From: an uncultured Verrucomicrobiota bacterium
Lineage (GTDB): Bacteria > Verrucomicrobiota > Verrucomicrobiia > Limisphaerales > UBA9464
Assembly (NCBI GenBank): GCA_903925515.1
Contig: CAIYFP010000518.1
Span: forward strand, 1 to 35,705
DNA length: 35,705 bases
Direction of reading: 5' to 3'
Positions 21,195-31,342 of the stretch are shown here, in pieces (position 1 is the first letter of the stretch; every line of letters begins with the position of its first letter). The notes under the pieces are model-generated. The model did no database searches and was not told where the DNA came from. It was given only the letters and a program-made list of their open reading frames with translations. Both the position numbers and the translations under genes were made by a program.

Positions 21195-22421
21195 ATGAAG
21201 TCCCTCGCCTCCATCATCGACTCCACCCTCGTCGATGACGTCCACACCCACCTCTATGACCCCGCCTTCGGCTCCCTCCTCCTCTCGGGCATCGACGACC
21301 TCCTCGTCTATCACTACCTCGTCAGCGAGGCCTCAAGGCAGATGGACGTCCCCCTCGACGCCTTCTGGGCCGCCTCCAAGCAACAGCAGGCCGACTGGGT
21401 CTGGCGCGCGCTCTTCGTCCAGCATTCCCCCGTCTCCGAGGCCTGCCGCGGCGTCGTCACCGTCCTCAACGCCCTCGGCATCGAGCCCCGCTCCCGCGAC
21501 CTCCCCGCCCTCCGCCAATGGTTCGCCGCCCAGCAACCCTCCTCACACCTCGACCGCGTCCTCGAACTCGCGGGCGTTCGCTCCGTCTGCATGACCAACT
21601 CGCCCTTCGACGACGAGGAACGTCCCCTCTGGGAGCAGGGCTTCCCACGCGACCCCCGCTTCCGCGCCGCCCTCCGCATCGACCCCCTCCTCATGGACTG
21701 GCAGCGATCCGCCCCGCGCCTTCGCTCGTGGGGCTATGACGTCGGCCCCGAACGCTCCCCGCGTACCGCCTCCGAGGTCCGCAGGCTCCTCGCCGACTGG
21801 ACCCGCCGCATCGACTCCCGCTACTGCATGGTCTCGTTGCCGCCGGACTTCGCATGGCCAGCCAACACGGACGCCGCATGGCTCATCGAGCATGCCGTCC
21901 TCCCCCACGGTCGGGACCACGGCCAGCCCCTCGCCCTCATGCTCGGCGTCAAGCGGGGCGTCAACCCCGCACTCCGCCTCGCCGGCGACGGCGTCGGGCG
22001 CAGCCGCCTCGATGCCCTCGAAAACCTCTGCGCGGCCAACCCTTCCAACCGCTTCCTCGTCACGCTCCTCAGCCGCGAGGTCCAACACGAGGCCGTCGTC
22101 ATCGCCCGCAAGTTCCCAAACCTCCACCTCTTCGGCTGCTGGTGGTTCACCAACACCCCCCAGCTCATCGACGAGATCACCCGGATGCGTCTCGAGCTCC
22201 TCGGCACCTCCTTCACCCCGCAGCACAGCGACGCCCGCGTCCTCGAACACCTCATCTACAAGTGGCGCCACACCCGGGAGTGCCTCATCCCCGTCCTGGC
22301 CACGCGGTACGCCGACCTCGCAGCCAGCGGATGGACCGTCACCGAGCACGAGATGCGCCGCGACGTCGCCCACCTCCTCGGCGGAGCCTTTGACCGCTTC
22401 GTCTCCGGCGCCAGCCGCTGA
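21195..22421 (+). CDS. uronate (glucuronate) isomerase-like amidohydrolase-fold protein
   Basis: VDDVHTHLYDPAFGSLLLSGIDDLLVYHYLVSE, MTNSPFDDEERPLWEQGFPRDPRFRAALRIDPLL, LFGCWWFTNTPQLIDEITRMRLELLG; divergent UxaC-like. Confidence 0.65.
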   Translation: MKSLASIIDSTLVDDVHTHLYDPAFGSLLLSGIDDLLVYHYLVSEASRQMDVPLDAFWAASKQQQADWVWRALFVQHSPVSEACRGVVTVLNALGIEPRSRDLPALRQWFAAQQPSSHLDRVLELAGVRSVCMTNSPFDDEERPLWEQGFPRDPRFRAALRIDPLLMDWQRSAPRLRSWGYDVGPERSPRTASEVRRLLADWTRRIDSRYCMVSLPPDFAWPANTDAAWLIEHAVLPHGRDHGQPLALMLGVKRGVNPALRLAGDGVGRSRLDALENLCAANPSNRFLVTLLSREVQHEAVVIARKFPNLHLFGCWWFTNTPQLIDEITRMRLELLGTSFTPQHSDARVLEHLIYKWRHTRECLIPVLATRYADLAASGWTVTEHEMRRDVAHLLGGAFDRFVSGASR

Positions 22422-22565
22422 ATCCTCACCAACTCCTCACCAACCCGGCAGGAATCAAGGCCGCAAGCCGCCCCACCGCACGCCCCGCCCGTCTCCCCAC
22501 CCCGCGGGCTTCCGCCCCGGCGATGCCCCTTGCACCCCGGGCTGCGCCCGCCCAATCCTCGTCCC

Positions 22566-23465
22566 ATGCGCCTCCCGTCCTTCGTCGCCGCATTGCTCGT
22601 CGCGTCCATCCACGTGCTCCTCGCCGAGGATTCGCCCCTCGTGGCTCCGGGCGCCAAGCTTGCCAAGCTTTCCGACGGCTACCTCTTCACCGAGGGCCCC
22701 GCCGCCGACCGCGACGGCAACATCTTCTTCACCGACCAACCCAACGACCGCATCGTACGATGGGATGCCTCCACCGGCACGTTCTCCGACTGGCTCAAGC
22801 CCGCCGGCCGTTCCAATGGCATGTTCTTTGACCCCGACGGCAACCTCGTCGCCTGCGCCGACAGCAAGAACGAGCTCTGGTCGATCGCCCCCGACAAGAC
22901 GGTCACCGTGCTCGTCCGGGACTTCGGCGGGAAGCTCCTCAACGGCCCGAACGACGTCTGGGTTCGACCCGGGGGTGGGCTGTACTTCACCGACCCCTTC
23001 TACAAGCGCCCCTACTGGAACCGGGGCCCTGCCGAGCAAGGCGGCCAACACGTCTATCTCCTCCCGTCCATCTCCTCCAACGCCACCCCCCGCCGTGTCG
23101 CCGACGACCTCAAGCAACCCAATGGCATCGTCGGAACGCCGGACGGCAAGTCGCTCTACGTCGCCGACATCGGAGCCAGCAAGACTTACCGCTATGCCAT
23201 CCAGCCCGACGGTTCCCTCGCTTCCAAGACCCTCTTCTGCGAGATGGGCTCCGATGGCATGACCCTCGACTCCCACGGCAACGTCTATCTCACCGGCAAG
23301 GGCGTCACCGTGTTCAACCCGGCCGGCCAAAAGGTTGCCCACGTGGACGTGCCCGAGCCATGGACCGCCAACGTCCGCTTCGGTGGCAAGGACCGCGACC
23401 TCCTCTTCATCACCGCCAGCAAGGCCGTCTATGGCATCCGCATGAGCACCCGCGGCGTTCGCTAG
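22566..23465 (+). CDS. SMP-30/gluconolactonase/LRE-like secreted beta-propeller
   Basis: Signal peptide MRLPSFVAALLVASIHVLLA; FTEGPAADRDGNIFFTDQPNDRIVRWD, LNGPNDVWVRPGGGLYFTDP, DLKQPNGIVGTPDGKSLYVADIG. Confidence 0.9.
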   Translation: MRLPSFVAALLVASIHVLLAEDSPLVAPGAKLAKLSDGYLFTEGPAADRDGNIFFTDQPNDRIVRWDASTGTFSDWLKPAGRSNGMFFDPDGNLVACADSKNELWSIAPDKTVTVLVRDFGGKLLNGPNDVWVRPGGGLYFTDPFYKRPYWNRGPAEQGGQHVYLLPSISSNATPRRVADDLKQPNGIVGTPDGKSLYVADIGASKTYRYAIQPDGSLASKTLFCEMGSDGMTLDSHGNVYLTGKGVTVFNPAGQKVAHVDVPEPWTANVRFGGKDRDLLFITASKAVYGIRMSTRGVR

Positions 23466-23577
23466 GCCCTTACCCCGTCACGCCTTGCATTTGCGCCTTG
23501 AATCTCAGTACCCCAACCGAAGCATTCCCCTGCCATCCCCGTCGCACGGCATGGCTTCCTTCCATCGTCGCAACGCC

Positions 23578-25764
23578 ATGATCCCGCACGCATCGCCCAC
23601 CCGTTTCCCACGGTGGCTCCTCATGGCCCTCGCCATGCTCGCCGCGCTGCCGTCCATGGCGAAGATCCAGTTCGACGTCTTTCCCGGCCATGACGCCGTC
23701 GCGCGCGCCGGCGGCTGGTTCCCCGTCATGGTCGAGGTCTTCAACGACGGCCCGGGCTTCGACGCCGTCGTCGAGATCGGCCAAGCCCAGATCGGCGGCA
23801 CCCCCCAGCGCATGGCCGTCGAGTTGCCCTCCAACACCCGAAAACGCCTTCTCTTCAATTGCTTCTCCAGCTCCCACGGCAACCTCGCGATCGACGCAAG
23901 GCTCCTCGACAAGGCCGGGAAGGTCCGCGCGGAAAACCTCGGACAGCGCCTCGCCCAGGTTCAATGGGAGAACTTCATCATGGGCGCCGCGCCCCAGTCC
24001 TACGCCGGCATGCCCTCCTTCCCCGAGATCGACGGCAGGGCCACGGACTTCCAACCCCGCGTCACCCGCCTCTCCATCGGCCAAGGCCTCGAAACCTTCC
24101 CCGACAACCCCATCACCCTCGAGTCCCTCAACGCCATCTACCTCAACTCCAGCCGCGCCATCGAACTCAAGGAACCCCAGGCCGACGCCCTCCTCGCATG
24201 GGTCCATGCCGGGGGCCACCTCGTCGTCGCCGTGGACCAACCCGGCGACGTCTCGGCCACCCCATGGCTCCGCGACGTCCTCCCCGTCACCGTCCAAGGC
24301 TCCGCCAATGCCGCGGTCGGGGCCGCCGTCGCAGCATGGCTCAATCAACCCGACTCCCGGCCCGGCTCCGGCACGCTCTCCTTTGCCTTGCAGCCCCCAC
24401 CCAAGGGCCAGCAAGGATCCCCCGCCGCCGAGCTCTCCCCCTTCGCAACCCTCAAGCTCGACCTCGCCATCAAGTCCTCCGCCCAAGTCCCCGTGGCCGG
24501 CTTCGCCCCAAGGCAGGGCCAGCCCCTCGTGTCCGTCGAAAGCAAGCCCGTCCTCGTCTCAGGCCCCAAGGGCCGCGGCCTCGTCACCGCCATCGCCTTC
24601 AACCCCGAACGCGAGCCCTTCAAGTCATGGAAGGACAAGGGCTGGTTCTGGGCCAAGGTCGCCGGCATCCCGGACACCCTCCTCCGCAAGACCGACGTCC
24701 ATGTCTGGGGCGGCCGCGCCATCGACGCCGTCTTCGGCGCCATGATCGAGACCCGCCAGGTCCGCAAGCTCCCCGTCGGCGTCCTCCTCCTCCTGCTCCT
24801 CGTCTATCTCCTTGTCATCGGCCCCATCGACCGTTGGTGGCTCAAGAAAATCAATCGCCCCATGCTCACATGGGTCACCTTCCCGGCCTATGTCCTCCTC
24901 TTCTCCGTCCTCATCTACTACATCGGCTTCCGACTCCGCGCCGGGAACAGCGAATGGACCGAGCTGCACGTCGTGGACATCTACCCCCGTTCCGGCGACG
25001 CCCTCCTCCGCGGTCGCACCTTCGCCTCCGTCTATTCCCCCGCCAACAACACCTATCCCGTCGCCATCAAGGCCGACGCCGCCCACTTCAGGACCGAGTT
25101 CCTCGGCGTCGCCGGCAACGCCGCCATGGGCAACCGCACCCGCGTCCGCGTCGATCCCAAGGGCTTCGACGCCGACCTCGACGTCCCCGTCTGGACCTCC
25201 ATGCTCGCCGTGGGCGACTGGGTCGCGTCCGCCCAGCCCCCGGTCGAGGCTCGCCTCGACGGCCCAACACTCGTCCTCGCCAATCGTCGTGACGCCCCCC
25301 TCACCAACATCGTCGTCGTCCACGACCAAAAGGCCCTCACGATCCCATCCCTCCCCGGCGGCGAAACACTCCGCATCGACCTCGCCACCTCCAACCCCCA
25401 GGACGTCTCCATCCCCTTGGCGGACCTCACCCGCGACTGGTCCGCCACCTTCAACACCGTCGCCAATGCCCGCGGCGACGTCTTTGGCGGGCAAGGCCAG
25501 GAACACATCGACAACTGGCCCGGCGCATCCGTCGCCGCCAGCCTCACCCAACGCGTCTCCGGCAACGACGACGGCCAGCGCCACTTCGTCTGGCCCCCGG
25601 GCTTCGACCTCTCCCCCATGGCCGTGCGCGGCGACATCCTCGTCATGGCCTTCGCTCGCAACGACAGCGTCCTCCCCGGCGTCAACCGCTTCGCCGCCTT
25701 CCAGCAATCGCGTCACACCCTCTACCGCCTCGTCCTCAACCGCGCTCGCAAAACGCGCCCCTGA
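23578..25764 (+). CDS. membrane-anchored periplasmic protein with GATase1-like region, ABC-transporter associated
   Basis: Signal peptide; LNAIYLNSSRAIELKEPQADALLAWVHAGGHLVVAVDQ (glutamine-amidotransferase-like segment seen in many membrane proteins); two TM helices LPVGVLLLLLLVYLLVIGP and MLTWVTFPAYVLLFSVLIYYIGF; directly upstream of ABC ATPase. Alternative start 23551. Confidence 0.7.
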   Translation: MIPHASPTRFPRWLLMALAMLAALPSMAKIQFDVFPGHDAVARAGGWFPVMVEVFNDGPGFDAVVEIGQAQIGGTPQRMAVELPSNTRKRLLFNCFSSSHGNLAIDARLLDKAGKVRAENLGQRLAQVQWENFIMGAAPQSYAGMPSFPEIDGRATDFQPRVTRLSIGQGLETFPDNPITLESLNAIYLNSSRAIELKEPQADALLAWVHAGGHLVVAVDQPGDVSATPWLRDVLPVTVQGSANAAVGAAVAAWLNQPDSRPGSGTLSFALQPPPKGQQGSPAAELSPFATLKLDLAIKSSAQVPVAGFAPRQGQPLVSVESKPVLVSGPKGRGLVTAIAFNPEREPFKSWKDKGWFWAKVAGIPDTLLRKTDVHVWGGRAIDAVFGAMIETRQVRKLPVGVLLLLLLVYLLVIGPIDRWWLKKINRPMLTWVTFPAYVLLFSVLIYYIGFRLRAGNSEWTELHVVDIYPRSGDALLRGRTFASVYSPANNTYPVAIKADAAHFRTEFLGVAGNAAMGNRTRVRVDPKGFDADLDVPVWTSMLAVGDWVASAQPPVEARLDGPTLVLANRRDAPLTNIVVVHDQKALTIPSLPGGETLRIDLATSNPQDVSIPLADLTRDWSATFNTVANARGDVFGGQGQEHIDNWPGASVAASLTQRVSGNDDGQRHFVWPPGFDLSPMAVRGDILVMAFARNDSVLPGVNRFAAFQQSRHTLYRLVLNRARKTRP

Positions 25765-25771
25765 CACGACC

Positions 25772-26758
25772 ATGAACGACAACCCCCTTCGCTTGAACGA
25801 GCAGGCCCCGTCCGCCGCCCCGCCCATCCCCGCCGTCCAAACCCACGCCCTGAGCCGTGCCTACGGCTCCATGACCGCACTCTCCAACCTCGACCTCACC
25901 GTCCATCGCGCCGACCTGTTCGGCTTCATCGGGTCCAACGGCGCCGGCAAAACCACCACCCTCCGCATCCTCGCCACCTTCCTCACCCCCTCCAGCGGAC
26001 GCGCCGAGGTCCTCGGCCATGACGTCGTCCGCGACGCCGACCGCGTCCGCCACCTCATTGGCTACATGCCCGACTTCTTCGGCGTGTACAAGGACATGGA
26101 GGTCACCGAGTACCTCGACTTCTTCGGCGCCTGCTACAAGATCCCGGCTGCCGTCCGCGAAAAAACCGTCGCCGACGTCCTCGAGCTCGTCGGCCTCACC
26201 GAGAAACGCGGCGCACTCATCGGCGCCCTTTCCCGCGGCATGCAGCAACGGCTCGGCCTTGCTCGCGTCCTCATTCACGACCCCCAGCTCCTCCTCCTCG
26301 ACGAGCCCGCCTCCGGCCTCGACCCCCGCGCGCGCATCGAGATGATGGCCATCCTCCAGGAGCTCCAGCGCATGGGGAAAACCATCATCATCTCCTCCCA
26401 CATCCTCTCGGAGCTCCAAACCCTCTGCAATCGCTGCGCCATCATCGAGAAGGGCCGCCTCATCTACTCCGGGCCCGTCCAGGGCGTCCGCGCCGACTCC
26501 CAGGTCGGCCGCGTCTTCCGCGCCCGCGTCTCCACCGACCCCGGCCGCGCCCTCGAACTCCTCCGCGCCCGCCCCGAGGTCATCGAGGCCCACGAGGAGG
26601 ACGGCCGCCTCCGCGTCACCGTGCGCGACGACCACGCCGACGCCGGCCTCGTCGCGGAAACCCTCGTGCGGGGCGGCGCACGCCTCGTCGAGCTCCGCGA
26701 GGAGGAACTCGGCCTTGAGGAGGTCTTCCTGCGCGTCACCAAGGGCGAGACCCAGTAA
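25772..26758 (+). CDS. ABC transporter ATP-binding protein (ABC-2 exporter type)
   Basis: Walker A GSNGAGKTTTLRIL, signature LSRGMQQRLGLAR, Walker B LLLLDEPASGLDPRAR, H-loop IISSHIL. Confidence 0.96.
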   Translation: MNDNPLRLNEQAPSAAPPIPAVQTHALSRAYGSMTALSNLDLTVHRADLFGFIGSNGAGKTTTLRILATFLTPSSGRAEVLGHDVVRDADRVRHLIGYMPDFFGVYKDMEVTEYLDFFGACYKIPAAVREKTVADVLELVGLTEKRGALIGALSRGMQQRLGLARVLIHDPQLLLLDEPASGLDPRARIEMMAILQELQRMGKTIIISSHILSELQTLCNRCAIIEKGRLIYSGPVQGVRADSQVGRVFRARVSTDPGRALELLRARPEVIEAHEEDGRLRVTVRDDHADAGLVAETLVRGGARLVELREEELGLEEVFLRVTKGETQ

Positions 26759-26810
26759 CGCCCCGACCACGCTCCCCTTCGCTCGCCCCAACCCCTCGCC
26801 GGGCGCACCC

Positions 26811-28472
26811 ATGACCCTCCTGCCCGTCGCCCATCGCGAACTCCTCGTCGAGGCCCGCAACGGCGCCGGCGCATGGTCCCGGTTCCTCGCCGCCCTCGGC
26901 GGCATCGCCCTCTTCGGCCTCCTTTGGCTGCCCACGCAGTCCAACCCGCAGGTCGTCTCCGAGATCCTCTTCCTCACCATGGCATGCCTCCTCCTTGCCT
27001 ACGCCCTCTTCGCCGGCGCCCTCCATACCGCCGACGCCATCGGACGCGAAAAACGGAACGGCACCCTCGGCCTCCTCTTCCTCACCGACCTCTCCGCACT
27101 CGACATCATCGCGGGCAAGCTCGCCGCCACCGCCACCCGCTCCGTCTATGGTGTCCTCGCCCTCGTCCCGGTCCTTGCCCTCCCCACCATCCTGGGCGGC
27201 GTCTCCGGCGATCAGGTCGCCCGTGCCGTCCTCGCCATCCTCGTCACCCTCCTGCTCTCCCTCTCCGTCGGCCTGCTCGCCTCCATCCTCGCACGCGACT
27301 TCAGGTCTGCCGTCACCGCCTCCCTCCTCTCCATGGCCATCCTCGGCGTCGGCATCGACGCCGCCTCGTGGGTCGTGTCCATCCGCACCTCCACGTCCCC
27401 AGACGCCGTCCGCCAATGGAGCCCGATCGCGATGTTCCGCTGGTCGATGGCCGACCCACGCCGCCATCCCGGGTCCAACGCCTTGTTCCACAAGGCATGG
27501 CGCCATCAAGCCGCGCTCGCCGCCGCCACCCTCGCCGCCGCCGCAATCCTCGTCCGGCGCCAGCGCCTCGGCTGGATTGAATCCTCCGCCGCCCTGCCCA
27601 TGCCACGCCCAACCCATGGCCCCGGACCCGTCGGCTGGCGCCACGTCGAATGGGAACACCTCATGACCCGTAACCCCTACGCGTGGCTGCAACGCGTCGC
27701 CCGTCCCATCCCCCGCACCTTCCTCCTCGCCTTTGCCATCGTGTCCTCCCTCTGCGTCGTCTCCGCCGCCGTCGCACTCGCCAATCCCGGCACCACCCTC
27801 CAGCTCAACGCCTTCGCCCTCGCCCTCATCCTCGTCGCCGCCCTTCACGTGGGCCTCAAACTCCAGCTCATCCTCGCTGCAACCCGGGGCATCAACGAGG
27901 ACCGCGACACCGGCGCCCTCGAGTTGCTCGTCGTCTCAGGCATCGGCCCAGCCCTCGTCCAGAAGGGCCATCGCGACGCCCTCGTCCTCCAGTACCGCTG
28001 GCTCATCATGGCCGTCTATGCCGCCCAGTTCGTCATGGCCGCCGTCGTCTCCAGCAAGGGACTCCCCGTCGGCGCCGAGGCCGTCGTCATCATCCTGGTC
28101 GTCGGCGCCGCCTTCCTCTGGCTTGACGCCGACTCCATCATCCGCGTCGGCCTCCGCCATGGCCTCAAGGAACCCGATCCTCAGTCCGCATTCCGCCAGA
28201 CATTCCTCCGCGTCCTTCTCCCGGGCTGGGTCGCCGTTCTTCCCATCGCCGTCGCACTCGTCTCCGGCGCGTCGCCCGCCACCCTCGCCCTCACCGGCCT
28301 CGCATGGCTCGCTGTCTCGGCCTACGCCCTCCTGCGCGCCCGCAAACGCGCCCGCATCGACATCGACCACGGCTTCATGGCCCTCGCCGCCGAGCTCCCC
28401 TTCGACACCGACGACTGGGAGGTCCGCGACGACTTCCGGCGCGCCGCCAGCGCCCAATACCAAAGGCCCTGA
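26811..28472 (+). CDS. ABC-2 type permease
   Basis: Multi-pass hydrophobic protein directly downstream of the ATPase; ELLVEARNGAGAWSRF, IGREKRNGTLGLLFLTDLSALDIIAGKL typical of ABC-2 permeases. Confidence 0.88.
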   Translation: MTLLPVAHRELLVEARNGAGAWSRFLAALGGIALFGLLWLPTQSNPQVVSEILFLTMACLLLAYALFAGALHTADAIGREKRNGTLGLLFLTDLSALDIIAGKLAATATRSVYGVLALVPVLALPTILGGVSGDQVARAVLAILVTLLLSLSVGLLASILARDFRSAVTASLLSMAILGVGIDAASWVVSIRTSTSPDAVRQWSPIAMFRWSMADPRRHPGSNALFHKAWRHQAALAAATLAAAAILVRRQRLGWIESSAALPMPRPTHGPGPVGWRHVEWEHLMTRNPYAWLQRVARPIPRTFLLAFAIVSSLCVVSAAVALANPGTTLQLNAFALALILVAALHVGLKLQLILAATRGINEDRDTGALELLVVSGIGPALVQKGHRDALVLQYRWLIMAVYAAQFVMAAVVSSKGLPVGAEAVVIILVVGAAFLWLDADSIIRVGLRHGLKEPDPQSAFRQTFLRVLLPGWVAVLPIAVALVSGASPATLALTGLAWLAVSAYALLRARKRARIDIDHGFMALAAELPFDTDDWEVRDDFRRAASAQYQRP

Positions 28473-28497
28473 CCGCGGAGCCTCGCCCCGGTCGCCG

Positions 28498-30051
28498 TCA
28501 ACGCCCGCCCGCCCGCGCCCCGTCCTCAAGGGCCATCAACGTCGTCATCGTCCCCACGTAAACCACCCCGTTCGCCGCCGTCGCCGTCGCGCTGATCGGC
28601 GCCCCAAGGTTCACCCGATGCATCAACCGCTTCTCGCCCGCGTCCGCAAGGATGCTCAGCTCCCCGCGGCGCGTCCCAACGTACACCTTCCCGTCCGCCA
28701 CCAACGCCGACGCCCAAACCTCGCCGTCCACCGTCTCCGTCCAAAGCGAACGCCCCGTCGCGGCATCAAGGCAATGCAGCGTCCGCATCGAGTCCGCCAC
28801 GTACACGCGCCCACCGGACAACGTCGGCGTGGACATCGTGTGACGCCCCAGCGGGGCCGACCACACCAACGCCGTCCCCGTCCGGTCCCCCGTCCCGCGC
28901 GGGTCGATGCACCGCACCCATGCCGCGTTCTTGCCCCAGAACCAGTCCCCTCCCCCCGCCACGTACAACCGTCCCCCGTGCAGCACCGGCATCCCGTAGA
29001 TGTTGCTCGGGCTCGTCGCACGGTTCCCATTGAAGCGATGCACGTCCTCCTTCGGCCCCTCCGGGTCGAAGTCGAACCTCCACAACGCCTTCATCCGCCG
29101 CACCTCGCCCCCGGGCACGTCCTTCCCCGAGACCGTCTCGAATCCGTACAAGACGCCGTCCCCGCCCGCGAACAGGACCCGCGGCCTCCCATCGATCACG
29201 CCCATCGACGGCGACGACCAGGTGCAATGAAAGATGCGCGGCGCGATCCGCTCGTCGTCCCGCGCCACGATGCGTCCCGTGTGCTTGTCCAGCACAAGGA
29301 GGCTCGGGGCGTCCGGCGTCCGGATCTTCTTGTGGGTGTTGTCCACCCCCGTGCCGGAGTTCAGGTAGAGCTCGTCCCCGTGCACCATGATCGACGCATG
29401 CGCGGCGTCATGCGACCAGATGCCCGCCTCCGCGTGCAGGCTCACATGCCATAGGACGTCCGCGTCCAATGGCCCCGCCGCCACCCGCGGCTCCCCCTCC
29501 GGACTCTGCAACCGGGCCTCCTCGGCAAAGCCTTGGTTCCCGTTCTCCATCCCGGCCATGTCGAGGCACACCACCTCGCCCCGGCTCGTCACCACGTAGG
29601 CACGGTCCCCCTCCACCGTCGCCGTCGAGGACATCCCGGAGTTCGGCCAGTCGAGATAGGGATCCTCCGCCCGCTTCGGGACCACCAACTGCCAGCGCAA
29701 TGCCCCCGTCGCCTCATCAAGACAAAGCAGCACCCCGCGATCGCCAACATGCCGCGGGTCCCGCGGTCGCCCGTTGTTCGTCCCCACCAACACGCGCCCA
29801 CGCGCCACCACCGGCGTCGAATGCGATTCCGTCCCAAGCGGCGCCACCCATCGCACGTTGCGCCCCGTCCCCATGTCGAAGCTCCCCGGCAACCCGCGCT
29901 CGGTCGAAGCAAGGTTGCGCCCCCATGCATGGCCCCACTGCGGCTGGTCCGCGCCCATCAAGGCGTCCCCACCAAGCCATGCCAGCATTGCGATTCCCAA
30001 CGACATCCCCCGGCGCTTCAAGCCGCCAAGGCTCCGTGCGCTCGTCTTCAC
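28498..30051 (-). CDS. PQQ-like beta-propeller repeat protein
   Basis: Repeats such as GVLLCLDEATGALRWQL, GEVVCLDMAGMENG, RTLHCLDAATGRSLWTETVDGEVWASALVADGKVYVGTRRGEL. Confidence 0.88.
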   Translation of the reverse strand: MKTSARSLGGLKRRGMSLGIAMLAWLGGDALMGADQPQWGHAWGRNLASTERGLPGSFDMGTGRNVRWVAPLGTESHSTPVVARGRVLVGTNNGRPRDPRHVGDRGVLLCLDEATGALRWQLVVPKRAEDPYLDWPNSGMSSTATVEGDRAYVVTSRGEVVCLDMAGMENGNQGFAEEARLQSPEGEPRVAAGPLDADVLWHVSLHAEAGIWSHDAAHASIMVHGDELYLNSGTGVDNTHKKIRTPDAPSLLVLDKHTGRIVARDDERIAPRIFHCTWSSPSMGVIDGRPRVLFAGGDGVLYGFETVSGKDVPGGEVRRMKALWRFDFDPEGPKEDVHRFNGNRATSPSNIYGMPVLHGGRLYVAGGGDWFWGKNAAWVRCIDPRGTGDRTGTALVWSAPLGRHTMSTPTLSGGRVYVADSMRTLHCLDAATGRSLWTETVDGEVWASALVADGKVYVGTRRGELSILADAGEKRLMHRVNLGAPISATATAANGVVYVGTMTTLMALEDGARAGGR

Positions 30052-30443
30052 CGCGATTCAAGGACCACGTTGGCGTAGATCCGCATCTCGCCCGTGCGCA
30101 CAAGCCCGGTGCTCCCGGGAACGCGCCCCTTCATTTCCACGTGCGGTTCGTACTGCAAGACGCCGGCGCCCGCCCCAAGCGCCTCCTCAAACTCCCGTCG
30201 CGTCCCCGCGTCGTTGTTCTCAAGGAACTCCCGCGCCATCCATGCCGCGCCCGGCTTCCATGTCGCCCGGATCGCCGCCAGCACCTGCGGCACCGTCGGC
30301 ACCCCAGCCACCAACGACAGGTCCACCTCCTCCATCCCCGGCCACGACGGAAACATCGCGTCCGCGATCACGATCCGGTTCGTATGCCGCACCCGCGCCA
30401 GCAGCGACAGCAGGCGCGGGTTCAAAATGCGCGTCTCGATCAT
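30048..30443 (-). CDS. RbsD/FucU family sugar mutarotase
   Basis: ILNPRLLSLLARVRHTNRIVIADAMFPSWPGMEEVDLSLVAGVPTVPQVLAAI…; start at MIETRIL (30443). ATGA overlap with PQQ gene. Confidence 0.88.
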   Translation of the reverse strand: MIETRILNPRLLSLLARVRHTNRIVIADAMFPSWPGMEEVDLSLVAGVPTVPQVLAAIRATWKPGAAWMAREFLENNDAGTRREFEEALGAGAGVLQYEPHVEMKGRVPGSTGLVRTGEMRIYANVVLESR

Positions 30444-30459
30444 CTCCAGTCCCTTCTCC

Positions 30460-31332
30460 CTACCGAAATTCCTTCCCCTCCAGCCCGAGCAGGTAATGAA
30501 ACACCAGGTCCGGCAAGTCCGTGCTGTAGCCCCCCTCCAGCACCCCAAACACCGGCACCCCAAGCCCCCGCAACTCCTTCCCGAGCCAATGGAAATCCTC
30601 CCGCTCCAACGTCCCGTTCGCCAACGGGTCCCGCACATAGGCATCAAAGCCCGCCGACACCCCCACCAACTGCGGCCGCGCATCACGCACCCGCCCCAAT
30701 GCCCGCCCCAGCACCCCACGCCACGCCTCCCGCGACGTCCGCGGCGCCACCGGGTAGTTGAAGCAGTTCCCCCCCACATCCGACGTCCCCGTGCCCGGGT
30801 AGCACGGATGCTGGTGAACCGACACGAACGTCACGCCCTCCCGCCCCAGCACGATGTCCTCCGTCCCGTTGCCGTGGTGCACGTCGAAGTCGAACAACGC
30901 AACCCGCTCCGTCCCCGTCGCCCGTGCCTCCAACGCCGCCACCGCCAAGGAGCCAAGGTAGCAAAAACCCATCGCCTGCCCCCGCGTCGCATGATGCCCC
31001 GGCGGACGCATCAGGCTGAACGCCGGCTCCCCACGCCGCGCACGCCGCATCGCCTCGATCGCCCCGCCCACCGCCCTCCTCGCATGCCCGTCGATCCCCG
31101 GGTGCGCCGGCGTGTCCCCGTCGAAGTCCTCCCCCAACCCAATCCGCGCCAACAACCCGCCCGTGTGCGCCCGCAGCAACATCGCGTCCTCCACCATCGC
31201 CGGCGACGCCCACGTCACCTCCATCGACTTCTGCTGCCGCAACAAGTCAAGGGTCCGCCCCACCCGCTGCGGACGCTCCGGATGACCCGGCGCCCGGTAC
31301 CCCACGCAGCGCTCGTCCGTGATCACCGTCAT
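30460..31332 (-). CDS. histone deacetylase superfamily hydrolase (AcuC/acetylpolyamine amidohydrolase-like)
   Basis: GHPERPQRVGRTLDLL, LMRPPGHHATRGQAMGFCYL, ALFDFDVHHGNGTEDIV, PCYPGTGTSDVGG, VGVSAGFDAYVRDPL. Start at MTVITDERC (31332). Confidence 0.94.
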   Translation of the reverse strand: MTVITDERCVGYRAPGHPERPQRVGRTLDLLRQQKSMEVTWASPAMVEDAMLLRAHTGGLLARIGLGEDFDGDTPAHPGIDGHARRAVGGAIEAMRRARRGEPAFSLMRPPGHHATRGQAMGFCYLGSLAVAALEARATGTERVALFDFDVHHGNGTEDIVLGREGVTFVSVHQHPCYPGTGTSDVGGNCFNYPVAPRTSREAWRGVLGRALGRVRDARPQLVGVSAGFDAYVRDPLANGTLEREDFHWLGKELRGLGVPVFGVLEGGYSTDLPDLVFHYLLGLEGKEFR

Positions 31333-31342
31333 CGCGCCCTCC

